27,558 nucleotides of DNA, from positions 1-27,558 of the forward strand of contig CABQMC010000003.1 of assembly GCA_902465115.1 (NCBI GenBank), written 5' to 3'. The notes under the pieces are model-generated. The model worked only from the letters and a program-made list of their open reading frames with translations. It searched no databases and was not told the DNA's origin. This document shows positions 14,886-22,497 of this stretch, one piece after another. This DNA comes from an uncultured Collinsella sp. (GTDB lineage: Bacteria; Actinomycetota; Coriobacteriia; Coriobacteriales; Coriobacteriaceae). The number at the start of each line of letters is the position of its first letter. The stretch's first letter is position 1. A program made the translations under genes and the position numbers.

Positions 14886-16682
14886 ATGCATTCGTTTAAA
14901 ATCACCAATCAATTCCTACTCGATGATGAGCCGTTCACCATCTTGTCGGGGGCGATTCACTATATGCGTGTTCATCCGAGCGACTGGCATCACTCGCTCT
15001 ATAACCTTAAGGCTCTTGGGTTTAATACGGTCGAAACGTATGTACCGTGGAATCTTCATGAGCCAAAGCCTGGCGTCTTTGATTTTTCTGGTTCAATTGA
15101 TTTGGCGGCATTTCTTGATGAGGCGGCGTCGCTCGGTCTGTATGCAATTGTTCGGCCTTCTCCGTTTATTTGCGCAGAATGGGAATTTGGCGGCATGCCA
15201 GCATGGCTGCTGCGCCAACATGATATGAGACCGCGTAGCAGCGACCCCAAGTTTCTTGCTCACGTTGCGCATTACTACGACCATCTCATGCCGATACTCG
15301 TCCCGCGTCAGATTGACAAGGGCGGAAACATCATCATGATGCAGGTTGAAAACGAGTATGGATCATATTGCGAGGATAAGGACTATCTTCGTGCGATTCG
15401 TCGCCTTATGGTCGAGCGTGGGGTTTCCGTGCCCCTTTGTACTTCCGATGGTCCGTGGCGTGGGTGTCTTCGTGCCGGTACGCTCATTGACGATGATGTG
15501 TTGTGCACCGGCAACTTTGGTTCTCATGCAAAGGAGAACTTTGAGGCTCTTTCTGCTTTTCACAAGGAACATGGAAAACAATGGCCTCTTATGTGCATGG
15601 AATTGTGGGACGGCTGGTTCAATCGCTATGGGGAGAACGTCATCAGACGCGATCCCGAAGATCTTGCCTCTTGCGTTCGCGAGGTGCTCGAGCTTGGAGG
15701 ATCTTTAAACCTCTACATGTTTCATGGAGGCACCAACTTTGGATTTATGAACGGATGTTCTGCACGCCATACGCATGACCTGCACCAGGTGACATCATAT
15801 GACTACGATGCTCCATTGGACGAACAGGGCAACCCGACCGAGAAATACTTCGCAATTCAAAGGACAGTTCACGAGCTGTATCCCGATATCGCGCAAAGCA
15901 AGCCGTTAACAAAAAAGACGTTTTCCATGCCCGATATTTCGGTGAGTGAGCGCGTAAGTCTCTTTAATGTGCTCGATATTCTTTCGGAGCCGATTGAAGC
16001 TCAATATCCTATGCCCATGGAAGAGATGGGTCAGTCGTATGGATATACGTTATATACCACGACTGTCGAGCGTGACCGTGCAGATGAAGAGCGTATTCGG
16101 GTTATTGACGCCCGCGACCGTGCACAGGTGTTTGTGAACGGTGACAAAGTGGCGACGCAGTATCAGGAGCACATCGGGGAAGATATTCACTGCGTTCTTC
16201 CCTGTGAACAAAACCGCCTGGATGTTCTGACCGAGGATATGGGTCGCGTCAATTATGGTCACAAATTGCTCGCTGATACGCAGCATAAGGGCATTAGGAC
16301 AGGAGTTTGCGTTGATCTTCACTTTGTTACCGGTTGGGAGATGCGTTGTCTGCCACTCGATAACATCGATAATCTTGATTATTCCGCCGGCTGGGTAGAG
16401 GGGCAACCTTCCTTTTACCGCGCAAAGTTTGATATATCTGAGCCGGCTGATACCTTTATCGACACTACGGGTTTTGGAAAGGGTGTGGCATTCGTAAACG
16501 GAACGAATGTCGGACGTTTTTGGGATAAGGGTCCCATCATGACGCTCTATGTTCCGCACGGTTTATTGCACCCTGGTACCAATGAGCTCGTTATGTTCGA
16601 AACAGAGGGCGTGTATGATGCGAAAATCTCCCTTCGCTCTGAGCCCGTTATCCGTACACTTGAACAAGAAGGAGTTGAGTAG
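14886..16682 (+). CDS. bgaC: GH35 beta-galactosidase, BgaC-like
   Basis: A 598-residue glycoside hydrolase family 35 enzyme, close in length to pneumococcal BgaC, which cleaves Gal-beta-1,3-HexNAc. The catalytic barrel occupies about residues 1-330. 'SGAIHYMRVHPSDWHHSLYNLKALGFNTVETYVPWNLHEP' is the family signature, the acid/base is Glu 157 in QVENEYG, and the nucleophile is Glu 239 in MCMELWDGWF. 'YMFHGGTNFGFMNG' follows. The remaining residues form beta-sandwich domains with VFVNG and FGKGVAFVNGTNVGRFWDKGP. No signal peptide is present, so the enzyme acts in the cytoplasm on an imported disaccharide, or is displayed non-classically as reported for BgaC. ATG 14886 follows gggag. Base composition is visibly lower in GC than in the neighbouring nag genes. 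A PTS IIB gene starts two bases after the stop. Confidence 0.92.
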   Translation: MHSFKITNQFLLDDEPFTILSGAIHYMRVHPSDWHHSLYNLKALGFNTVETYVPWNLHEPKPGVFDFSGSIDLAAFLDEAASLGLYAIVRPSPFICAEWEFGGMPAWLLRQHDMRPRSSDPKFLAHVAHYYDHLMPILVPRQIDKGGNIIMMQVENEYGSYCEDKDYLRAIRRLMVERGVSVPLCTSDGPWRGCLRAGTLIDDDVLCTGNFGSHAKENFEALSAFHKEHGKQWPLMCMELWDGWFNRYGENVIRRDPEDLASCVREVLELGGSLNLYMFHGGTNFGFMNGCSARHTHDLHQVTSYDYDAPLDEQGNPTEKYFAIQRTVHELYPDIAQSKPLTKKTFSMPDISVSERVSLFNVLDILSEPIEAQYPMPMEEMGQSYGYTLYTTTVERDRADEERIRVIDARDRAQVFVNGDKVATQYQEHIGEDIHCVLPCEQNRLDVLTEDMGRVNYGHKLLADTQHKGIRTGVCVDLHFVTGWEMRCLPLDNIDNLDYSAGWVEGQPSFYRAKFDISEPADTFIDTTGFGKGVAFVNGTNVGRFWDKGPIMTLYVPHGLLHPGTNELVMFETEGVYDAKISLRSEPVIRTLEQEGVE

Positions 16683-16684
16683 AA

Positions 16685-17149
16685 ATGATTGTAGGCGCAC
16701 GAGTCGACTTTCGCTTGATTCACGGACAGGTGGCAAACCTCTGGTCTAACGCCCGTCAGGTAAGCCGCTTCATGGTAGTTGACGACGAGGTATCGCAAGA
16801 TGCTACCCAAAAGCAGGTTCTTCGCATGGCTTGCCCGGCAACTGTGAAGTTGTCCGTGCTTCCTGTCGACAAGGCCGCTGCCAACATCACTGCTGGCAAA
16901 TATGATGCGCAACGTCTCTTTATTGTTGCGAAAAAGCCTGAGGTCTACGTTCGACTTTTGGAGCAAGGTGTTAAGCTTGAGCAGCTCATCGTCGGTAATA
17001 TGACGACAATGGAGCCGGTCAAGAAGCTGTCTCGCAACATTAGTTGCGACCAGGGGGACCTTGATGCATTTGCCAAACTCAAGGCCGATAATCTTCCTGT
17101 TGTCATTCAGCTGACGCCGCAGGATAACCCAGAGGCTTTCACGCTCTAG
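16685..17149 (+). CDS. agaV: PTS mannose/sorbose-family EIIB (GalNAc/galactosamine type)
   Basis: A 154-residue cytosolic phosphocarrier of the mannose-fructose-sorbose family. The active site reads RVDFRLIHGQVANLW with phospho-accepting His 13. 'MVVDDEVSQDATQKQVLRMACP' and 'QLIVGNMTTMEPVKKLSRNISC' are the usual second and third family blocks. It takes phosphate from IIA His and passes it to the sugar carried through IIC-IID. It starts two bases after bgaC with aaggag inside the bgaC 3' end, so translation is probably coupled. In the pneumococcal locus this position is GadV, for galactosamine-type sugars. Substrate specificity is inferred from this context. Confidence 0.9.
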   Translation: MIVGARVDFRLIHGQVANLWSNARQVSRFMVVDDEVSQDATQKQVLRMACPATVKLSVLPVDKAAANITAGKYDAQRLFIVAKKPEVYVRLLEQGVKLEQLIVGNMTTMEPVKKLSRNISCDQGDLDAFAKLKADNLPVVIQLTPQDNPEAFTL

Positions 17150-17242
17150 TCGAATTAACGCTAGGCCGTGAAGGGGGATGCGCGGTTTATATAAGCGTAT
17201 TGGTATTGTAGAAACTGTTACACCTTAAATAAGGAGTTAACC

Positions 17243-18130
17243 ATGATTGCTTGGTGGCAGATTCTTCTGTTAACCCTGTATGCGGGTTATCAGATTCTGG
17301 ATGAGCTGAACTGGTACACCTGTGCCGGCTCAGCCGTCTTCTCTGGTATGATTACCGGTTTGATTATGGGTGACCTACAGACTGGCCTGTTTATCGGCGG
17401 CAGCATGCAGCTCACCGTCCTGGGCGTTGGTACCTTTGGCGGCGCCTCTCGTATCGATGCCAACTCCGGCACTCTGGTCGCCACGGCCTTTGCCGTGGGC
17501 GCGGGCATGAATCCCGAGACGGCTCTTGCCGCTATCGGCGTACCTGTCGCTGCCATTCTCGTTTACACCGATATCGCCGGTCGTTTCGCCAACACGTTCT
17601 TCGGTCACATGTGCGATGCCGATATCGAGAAGATGAACTGGGGCGCCTACAACGTACACTACTTGCTCGGTGCCGTTTCCTGGATGTTGTCCCGCATGAT
17701 TCCGGTCTTCCTGGCTCTCGCATTTGGCCAGGGCTTGGTCGAGGGCATCACCACCGCCCTTAACGGCGACTTGAAGTGGCTGGGTGACGGTCTGTCTGTT
17801 GCTGGCGGTGCCTTGCCCGCCGTTGGCTTCGCCATCCTGCTCCGTTACCTGCCAGTCAAAAAGCACGTCGCCTACCTGCTGCTCGGCTTTGTAATCGCCG
17901 CCCTGTTTGGTACGGCCTTCACGAGCATCATTAACCTCAACACCAACATCGTCGCTGTGAACGCCGCGCTTGGTAAGGGCGCCGTGGATATGGTCGGTAT
18001 GTTCAATAACATGTCGATGCTGGCGATCGCTATTATTGGCTTTGCTCTGTCTTTGCTGTACTACAAGAACAACCAGCGTCCCGTCGCTGCTGCTGGCGCT
18101 GCGGAGGGAGACGACGACGATGAGCTCTAA
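17243..18130 (+). CDS. agaW: PTS mannose/sorbose-family EIIC permease
   Basis: A 295-residue integral membrane protein. The N-terminal hydrophobic segment 'WWQILLLTLYAGYQILDEL' is followed by the family signatures 'GSAVFSGMITGLIMGDLQTGLFIGGSMQLTVLGVGTFGGASRIDANSGT' and 'AVGAGMNPETALAAIGVPVAAI', which line the sugar path. Several further spans follow, ending at about residue 275 (MLAIAIIGFALSLLYY). The C-terminus is acidic (EGDDDDEL). It forms the transmembrane channel with IID. It starts 93 bases after IIB behind a good aaggag site and overlaps the IID start by 11 bases. Its GC content and codon choice are those of well-expressed host genes, unlike bgaC and IIB. Confidence 0.92.
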   Translation: MIAWWQILLLTLYAGYQILDELNWYTCAGSAVFSGMITGLIMGDLQTGLFIGGSMQLTVLGVGTFGGASRIDANSGTLVATAFAVGAGMNPETALAAIGVPVAAILVYTDIAGRFANTFFGHMCDADIEKMNWGAYNVHYLLGAVSWMLSRMIPVFLALAFGQGLVEGITTALNGDLKWLGDGLSVAGGALPAVGFAILLRYLPVKKHVAYLLLGFVIAALFGTAFTSIINLNTNIVAVNAALGKGAVDMVGMFNNMSMLAIAIIGFALSLLYYKNNQRPVAAAGAAEGDDDDEL

Positions 18131-18959
18131 TGAGAAACTCGCCAATGGCACCACTGGCTACAAGATTACCAAGGACGACCTTGCGCAGATCAACCGTCGT
18201 AACCTGTTTGGTTTCCAGGATGGTTGGAACTACGAGCGCATGCAACACTCTGGTTATCTCTGGATTATCCTGCCCACACTGCGTAAGCTGTACGGCGACG
18301 GCACGCCGGAGCTAAAGGAAGCCTGCCGCGCCCAGTGCGCACCGTTCTTCAACACCTCAAACTTCCTCAACACGATCATCACCGGTATCGATTTGGCGAT
18401 CGAGGAAGAGGAGGGCATTGAGGGCCTCGAGGCTGTTGCCGGTCTCAAGACTGGTCTCATGGGACCGCTGGCTTCCATCGGCGATTCCATCTTCGGTTCG
18501 CTGCTCCCGACCATTTTCGGCGCCCTGGCTGCCAATATGGCCATGAACGGCAACCCCTTGGGTATCTTCATCTGGGTTGCCGTTAACATTCTTGTTGACT
18601 GGTTCCGCTGCAAGCAGACCCACATGGCCTATGAGCAGGGTATGAAGCTCGTCACCACCATGAGCGATCGCCTGAACGCGTTGACCGACGCGGCCTCCGT
18701 AATGGGTGTCTTTATGGTCGGTGCTCTGGTCGCAACCAATGTCGGTATCGTTATTGCAGCGAAGCCTGTTATTGGCGGCGTTACCGTTGACTTGCAGAAC
18801 ATCTGCAATATGATTTGCCCCAAGCTGGTTCCTGCCGCACTCGTCGGCTTTGTATACTGGCTCCTCGGTAAGAAGGGCATGACCTCGACGAAGGCCATCT
18901 TTATCGTCTTGGTTCTGTCCATTGCCTTGGGTGCATTCGGTATCATTTGCAAGGGCTAA
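18120..18959 (+). CDS. agaE: PTS mannose/sorbose-family EIID
   Basis: A 279-residue IID subunit. It contains 'LAQINRRNLFGFQDGWNYERMQHSGYLWIILPTLRKLYG' and 'FFNTSNFLNTIITGIDLAIEEEEG', standard N-terminal blocks of the family. 'GLKTGLMGPLASIGDSIFGSLLPTIFGALAANMAMNGNPLG' follows, then hydrophobic C-terminal spans (FIVLVLSIALGAFGIIC). The ATG at 18120 lies within the last codons of IIC and is preceded by ggaggga, so the two proteins are translationally coupled. A frame open from 17970 overlaps IIC and is not used. IID and IIC together determine sugar recognition. A hairpin with a T-rich tail follows the stop. Confidence 0.92.
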   Translation: MSSNEKLANGTTGYKITKDDLAQINRRNLFGFQDGWNYERMQHSGYLWIILPTLRKLYGDGTPELKEACRAQCAPFFNTSNFLNTIITGIDLAIEEEEGIEGLEAVAGLKTGLMGPLASIGDSIFGSLLPTIFGALAANMAMNGNPLGIFIWVAVNILVDWFRCKQTHMAYEQGMKLVTTMSDRLNALTDAASVMGVFMVGALVATNVGIVIAAKPVIGGVTVDLQNICNMICPKLVPAALVGFVYWLLGKKGMTSTKAIFIVLVLSIALGAFGIICKG

Positions 18960-19001
18960 GTACCCCATATTGTCACGGCATTTGAGCCTCAATTGAGACG
19001 T

Positions 19002-19059
19002 GGCGCACACCTCCAAGGCGACTTTATCGCCATATCCCCTGGAGTGTGCGCCTCTTTTG
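19002..19059 (+). terminator. Terminator-like hairpin within the PTS operon
   Basis: ggcgcacac-ctcca pairs with tggag-tgtgcgcc, with a small ggcg/cgcc hairpin in the loop, followed by tcttttgtttt. It lies between IID and the TPR-like gene and could reduce expression of everything downstream. Confidence 0.7.
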
Positions 19060-19147
19060 TTTTGTCGGACACCGCTGTTCATAGGCGGTTATGCAGTCAT
19101 CGTGTTCGATTAATTCCTTAAGGCTGCCTTGAAGGGAATATAGTGCA

Positions 19148-19771
19148 ATGCCATTTTGGATCGTCCTGTTCATTTGTGTTGTCTTGGCCTATTTCGCTGT
19201 GACCGAAGGAGCGAAAAAATACTTCGATATGAAATTGCAGGTATTGTTTAACTTGGGCTTATACCAAGATTGCATAGACCTGCTCGATCGCAAACTTGCG
19301 CGTATAGTAATGTCTACGTATAAGCAGTATTACCTGCGTTTCACCATCTATGAAGCTGCTGATATGGACGCATATGCGGATCGAATGCTGGACCACTTGC
19401 TGGAGATGTCGTGCAGCGATAAACAACGTCGACAGCTTGCGGTTCGCGCCTTTAATTTCTATATCAAGACGGGTGACCGGAAGCGGGCGGCGTCCATGTT
19501 GGAAGAGATGCGCCCCATCGTGTCGAAGGGCATTTTGGCGGACAGTCAATTGACCTACGACATAGTCTTTTGCCGTCGGCATGATAAGATCGATGAGATG
19601 GAAGCTATGCTGGATACGAACGACCTTGGGTTACGCGGAAAGCTCTATCTGCTGCTTTCATATCAATATGAGAGCAGCGGGAACAAGGGCGAAGCACGTA
19701 GATATCGCAACCTTGAAAAGCAGCTTAGAGACGCTCACAGACCTCCCACGATAAAACAAAATACTCACTAA
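19148..19771 (+). CDS. Membrane-anchored TPR-like protein, unknown function
   Basis: A 207-residue protein. An N-terminal membrane anchor (residues 3-20, FWIVLFICVVLAYFAVTE) is followed by helical repeats with the spacing of tetratricopeptides: 'VLFNLGLYQDCIDLLDRKLARI', 'AVRAFNFYIKTGDRKRAASMLEEM' and 'LLLSYQYESSGNKGEARRYRNLEKQL'. No catalytic motif is visible. It lies between PTS IID and IIA, a place not normally occupied in this type of operon. The sequence is AT-rich for the region. Possible roles are scaffolding of the PTS complex or of the glycosidase at the membrane; neither is shown by the sequence. The start ATG has a weak site (gaagggaatatagtgca). Confidence 0.75.
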   Translation: MPFWIVLFICVVLAYFAVTEGAKKYFDMKLQVLFNLGLYQDCIDLLDRKLARIVMSTYKQYYLRFTIYEAADMDAYADRMLDHLLEMSCSDKQRRQLAVRAFNFYIKTGDRKRAASMLEEMRPIVSKGILADSQLTYDIVFCRRHDKIDEMEAMLDTNDLGLRGKLYLLLSYQYESSGNKGEARRYRNLEKQLRDAHRPPTIKQNTH

Positions 19772-19794
19772 ACTTTAATGATGCAGTGGTCGTA

Positions 19795-19818
19795 AGAGCC
19801 CTTTTGAGGGGTTCTTTG
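19795..19818 (+). terminator. Small terminator-like hairpin before the IIA gene
   Basis: agagccc pairs with ggggttct around ttttga and is followed by ttggc. It is weak, but at the right place to act as an attenuator. Confidence 0.4.
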
Positions 19819-19852
19819 GCTAGAGAAAGCGAACGGTAGAAAGGTAGATAGA

Positions 19853-20281
19853 ATGATTGGATTTGTACTAACTGGTCACGGTCAGTTTGCACCTGGTTTG
19901 AAAAGCGCTGTGGATATGGTCGCCGGCGAACAGCCTAATTTTGAGGTAGTTCCTTTTGCGGGCTCGGAGGCGGTTACTTTTGGTGATGATTTGCGAACCT
20001 GCATTGCCAAGATGCGTCAAGCTTGTGATGGCGTATTGGTGTTTGTTGATTTGCTTGGCGGTACTCCGTTCAATCAAGCTATCCCAATGACGACTGAGCT
20101 CGATAACGTGACCGTTGTCACCGGAACAAATCTACCTATGTTGGTGGAGCTCGTTATGACGCGTGCGTTTGGAGACCCAACGCTTGATGAACTTGCCGAA
20201 CGCGCACGGGTCGTTGGTCGTGAGGGAGTCGATCTCAAGAAACTCGAGAGTGCTGACATTGATGAAGACGATGAGATGTAG
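19853..20281 (+). CDS. agaF: PTS mannose/sorbose-family EIIA
   Basis: A 142-residue cytosolic IIA. The N-terminus 'MIGFVLTGHGQFAPGLKSAVDMVAG' carries the phosphorylated His 9 of the man family. 'CDGVLVFVDLLGGTPFNQA' and 'VTGTNLPMLVELVMTR' are the other conserved blocks. It accepts phosphate from HPr and passes it to the IIB encoded at 16685. It is separated from IIB-IIC-IID by the TPR-like gene and two hairpins. The acidic C-terminus (SADIDEDDEM) is common in free-standing IIA proteins. It completes a full IIABCD set. Confidence 0.92.
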   Translation: MIGFVLTGHGQFAPGLKSAVDMVAGEQPNFEVVPFAGSEAVTFGDDLRTCIAKMRQACDGVLVFVDLLGGTPFNQAIPMTTELDNVTVVTGTNLPMLVELVMTRAFGDPTLDELAERARVVGREGVDLKKLESADIDEDDEM

Positions 20282-20368
20282 TGTCGCTATTAGCCCATTT
20301 ATTGGACATGTTGGTGCGTTACCTGAAGGCTGAAGTATTGGTCAATTGCTCATTACGTGGAGAATATC

Positions 20369-21103
20369 ATGACGTGCAAGAGGCACAGACAACCGCTATA
20401 TGACCAGCTCGTAGATATTCTGATCGAGAAAATTGATCATGAATATCAGCCAGGTGATTTGATTCCGTCCGAACGTGAACTTGCCGAACGCTACGGGCTT
20501 TCGCGATCGACTGTCCGACTTGCAATTCAGGAACTTGAGTATCTTGGTCGGATTGTACGAAAACAAGGTCGCGGTACGTTTGTTGCCGATCGACTGGCTC
20601 AAGCAACAAATCTTACCCAATCGTACAGTTTTACTGAACAGATGAAAGCGATGGGCCGGCGGCCAGAAACAACCATCTTAGAGTTCTGTGAAATGGAAGC
20701 AGATAAAACGCTCTCGATACAAATGGGGATTCGTTTGGGTGAAAAGGTATTAAAACTCAAACGTTTACGGATGGCAGATGGTATACCTATGATGGTTGAG
20801 CGTAGCTATCTTCCAGCAAGGCTCTTTATTTCACTCAAGCGTCCTCTACTCGAACAGAAGCCCCTTTACGATGTCATTGAGCAGGATTATCAGCAGAAAA
20901 TTCGAGTAGCGGATGAGGAGTTCTCTGCGGGTATAGCACGTCCATGTGACGCTCGGCTTCTAGGTATTAGTGAGGGTGCGCCAGTTCTGGACATAGTCCG
21001 AACTACTCACAACACCCAAAATGATGTTGTCGAGTTCACGCTTTCGGTGGCTCGCGCGGACAAGTTCAAGTACAGAATCTCTCACTATCGAGATACTGTG
21101 TGA
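20369..21103 (+). CDS. GntR-family transcriptional regulator, UTRA type (second copy)
   Basis: A 244-residue paralogue of the regulator at 11851, with long shared blocks: 'QPLYDQLVDILIEKIDHEYQPGDLIPSERELAERYGLSRSTVRLAIQELEYLGRIVRKQGRGTF' in the winged helix, 'NLTQSYSFTEQMKAMGRRPETTILEF' and 'SVARADKFKYRISHYR' in the UTRA domain. The DNA-recognition helix (LSRSTVRLAIQELE) is nearly the same as in the first, so their operators may overlap. I chose ATG 20369 with ggag seven bases upstream; the GTG at 20357 is less likely. The coding sequence is much lower in GC than that of its paralogue, suggesting separate acquisition rather than recent local duplication. It probably controls the bgaC/PTS/agaS genes, with GalN-6-P or GalNAc-6-P as a likely effector. 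Confidence 0.87.
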   Translation: MTCKRHRQPLYDQLVDILIEKIDHEYQPGDLIPSERELAERYGLSRSTVRLAIQELEYLGRIVRKQGRGTFVADRLAQATNLTQSYSFTEQMKAMGRRPETTILEFCEMEADKTLSIQMGIRLGEKVLKLKRLRMADGIPMMVERSYLPARLFISLKRPLLEQKPLYDVIEQDYQQKIRVADEEFSAGIARPCDARLLGISEGAPVLDIVRTTHNTQNDVVEFTLSVARADKFKYRISHYRDTV

Positions 21104-21214
21104 TCGGATACGAGTGCTAACGAAAGAAAAACAGCCTATGACTACTACTCGATTTGACTTTTCAGGTTGAGTCTTTGTATATCAGACAATTTAGTAAAGA
21201 AAGAGGTATTAGAA

Positions 21215-22381
21215 ATGTTCGAGAAGAGTGTCGAGGAGCTCACCGAGCTCGGCGCCCAGATCACCACGGCCGAGATTGCTCAGCAGCCCGAGCTTTGGCG
21301 TGATACGCTCAACATCTATCGCGAGAACAAGGAGGCCATCGAGGTCTTCCTGGCCGAGGCTCGCGCTATGGGCGAGGGTCGTCTGTCCGTTGTCTTCACC
21401 GGTGCCGGTACGTCCGACTACGTTGGCGATACCTGCGCCCCGTACCTGCGTCACGCTGGCAACACTGATCTCTACGACTTTAAGCCCATCGCCACGACCG
21501 ACATCGTGAGCGCCCCGCGCGACTTCCTGCGCGCCGAGGATCCCACGCTCGTGGTTTCCTTTGCCCGTTCTGGCAACAGCCCCGAGAGCCTTGCCGCCGT
21601 TGCCGTTGCCAAGGAGCTCGTCCACAACGTCAAGTTCCTCAACATCACCTGCGCTCCCGAGGGCAAGCTCGCCGTCGAGTCTGCCGATGATCCCAATGCG
21701 CTGACGCTGCTCATTCCGCGCGCCAACGACAAGGGCTTCGCCATGACTGGCTCTTATTCCTGCATGACCCTGCTCTCCACCCTTATTTTCGACACTGCCT
21801 CTGACGAGCAGAAGGCCGAGTGGGTCGAGACGATTGCCAAGATGGGCGAGGAGGTCATCTCTCGTGAGTCTGAGATCGCCGATTACCTGGCTGGCGACTT
21901 CAACCGCGTGACCTACTTGGGTTCTGGCTCCTTTGGTGGCCTTGCCCAGGAGAGCCAGCTCAAGATCCTCGAGCTCGCTCACGGTCTGGTCGCTACTTCC
22001 TACGACACCTCCATGGGCTATCGTCACGGACCCAAGTCCTTCGTCGACGATAAGACGCTCGTCTTCGTGTTCGTCAACAACGACGCCTACACCCGTCAGT
22101 ACGACATCGACATCCTCAACGAGATCGGTGGCGACGAAATCGCTCAGCACACCATCGCCGTTCAGCAGGAAGGTGCTACCGTCTATGAGGGTGAGTCCTT
22201 CACCTTTAAGGGCTACGAAGCGCTTCCCGAGGGCTACCTCGCTCTGCCGTTCGTGATGTTTGCCCAGGCCATCAGCCTGCTCAACTCCGTGCGCGTGGGC
22301 AACACGCCCGATACGCCGAGCCCCACCGGCACGGTCAACCGCGTGGTCAAGGGCGTGACGATTCACCCCTTCACCGCTTAA
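21215..22381 (+). CDS. agaS: D-galactosamine-6-phosphate deaminase/isomerase AgaS (SIS domain)
   Basis: A 388-residue protein with two SIS (sugar isomerase) domains. The first contains 'VVFTGAGTSDYVGDTCAPYL' and 'VVSFARSGNSPESLAAV'; the second contains 'VTYLGSGSFGGLAQESQLKILELAHG' and 'DTSMGYRHGPKSFVDDKTLVF'. This is the AgaS layout at its normal length. AgaS converts galactosamine-6-phosphate to tagatose-6-phosphate and ammonia in the GalNAc/galactosamine pathway. ATG 21215 follows aaagagg; an upstream in-frame TTG at 21167 lacks a site. The gene is GC-rich, in sharp contrast to the regulator just before it. A strong terminator separates it from nagA copy 2. Confidence 0.92.
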   Translation: MFEKSVEELTELGAQITTAEIAQQPELWRDTLNIYRENKEAIEVFLAEARAMGEGRLSVVFTGAGTSDYVGDTCAPYLRHAGNTDLYDFKPIATTDIVSAPRDFLRAEDPTLVVSFARSGNSPESLAAVAVAKELVHNVKFLNITCAPEGKLAVESADDPNALTLLIPRANDKGFAMTGSYSCMTLLSTLIFDTASDEQKAEWVETIAKMGEEVISRESEIADYLAGDFNRVTYLGSGSFGGLAQESQLKILELAHGLVATSYDTSMGYRHGPKSFVDDKTLVFVFVNNDAYTRQYDIDILNEIGGDEIAQHTIAVQQEGATVYEGESFTFKGYEALPEGYLALPFVMFAQAISLLNSVRVGNTPDTPSPTGTVNRVVKGVTIHPFTA

Positions 22382-22399
22382 TCGCGTCCCTCTGTAAGG

Positions 22400-22436
22400 G
22401 CGCCCGTCCGCTCATAACGGCGGGCGGGCGCTTTTT
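22400..22436 (+). terminator. Intrinsic terminator after agaS
   Basis: gcgcccgtccgc pairs with gcgggcgggcgc (one G-T), followed by TTTTTG. Confidence 0.92.
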
Positions 22437-22497
22437 GTTTTACCTGAGCTGGGTATAGCATCACCACAGTCAACTGCTTTAGAAGCAAGGAGTGCAT

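Noticed and set aside
21209..22366. Minus-strand open frame of 385 codons opposite agaS
   Set aside because: It is a shadow of agaS, which has clear SIS motifs, a ribosome binding site and a terminator.
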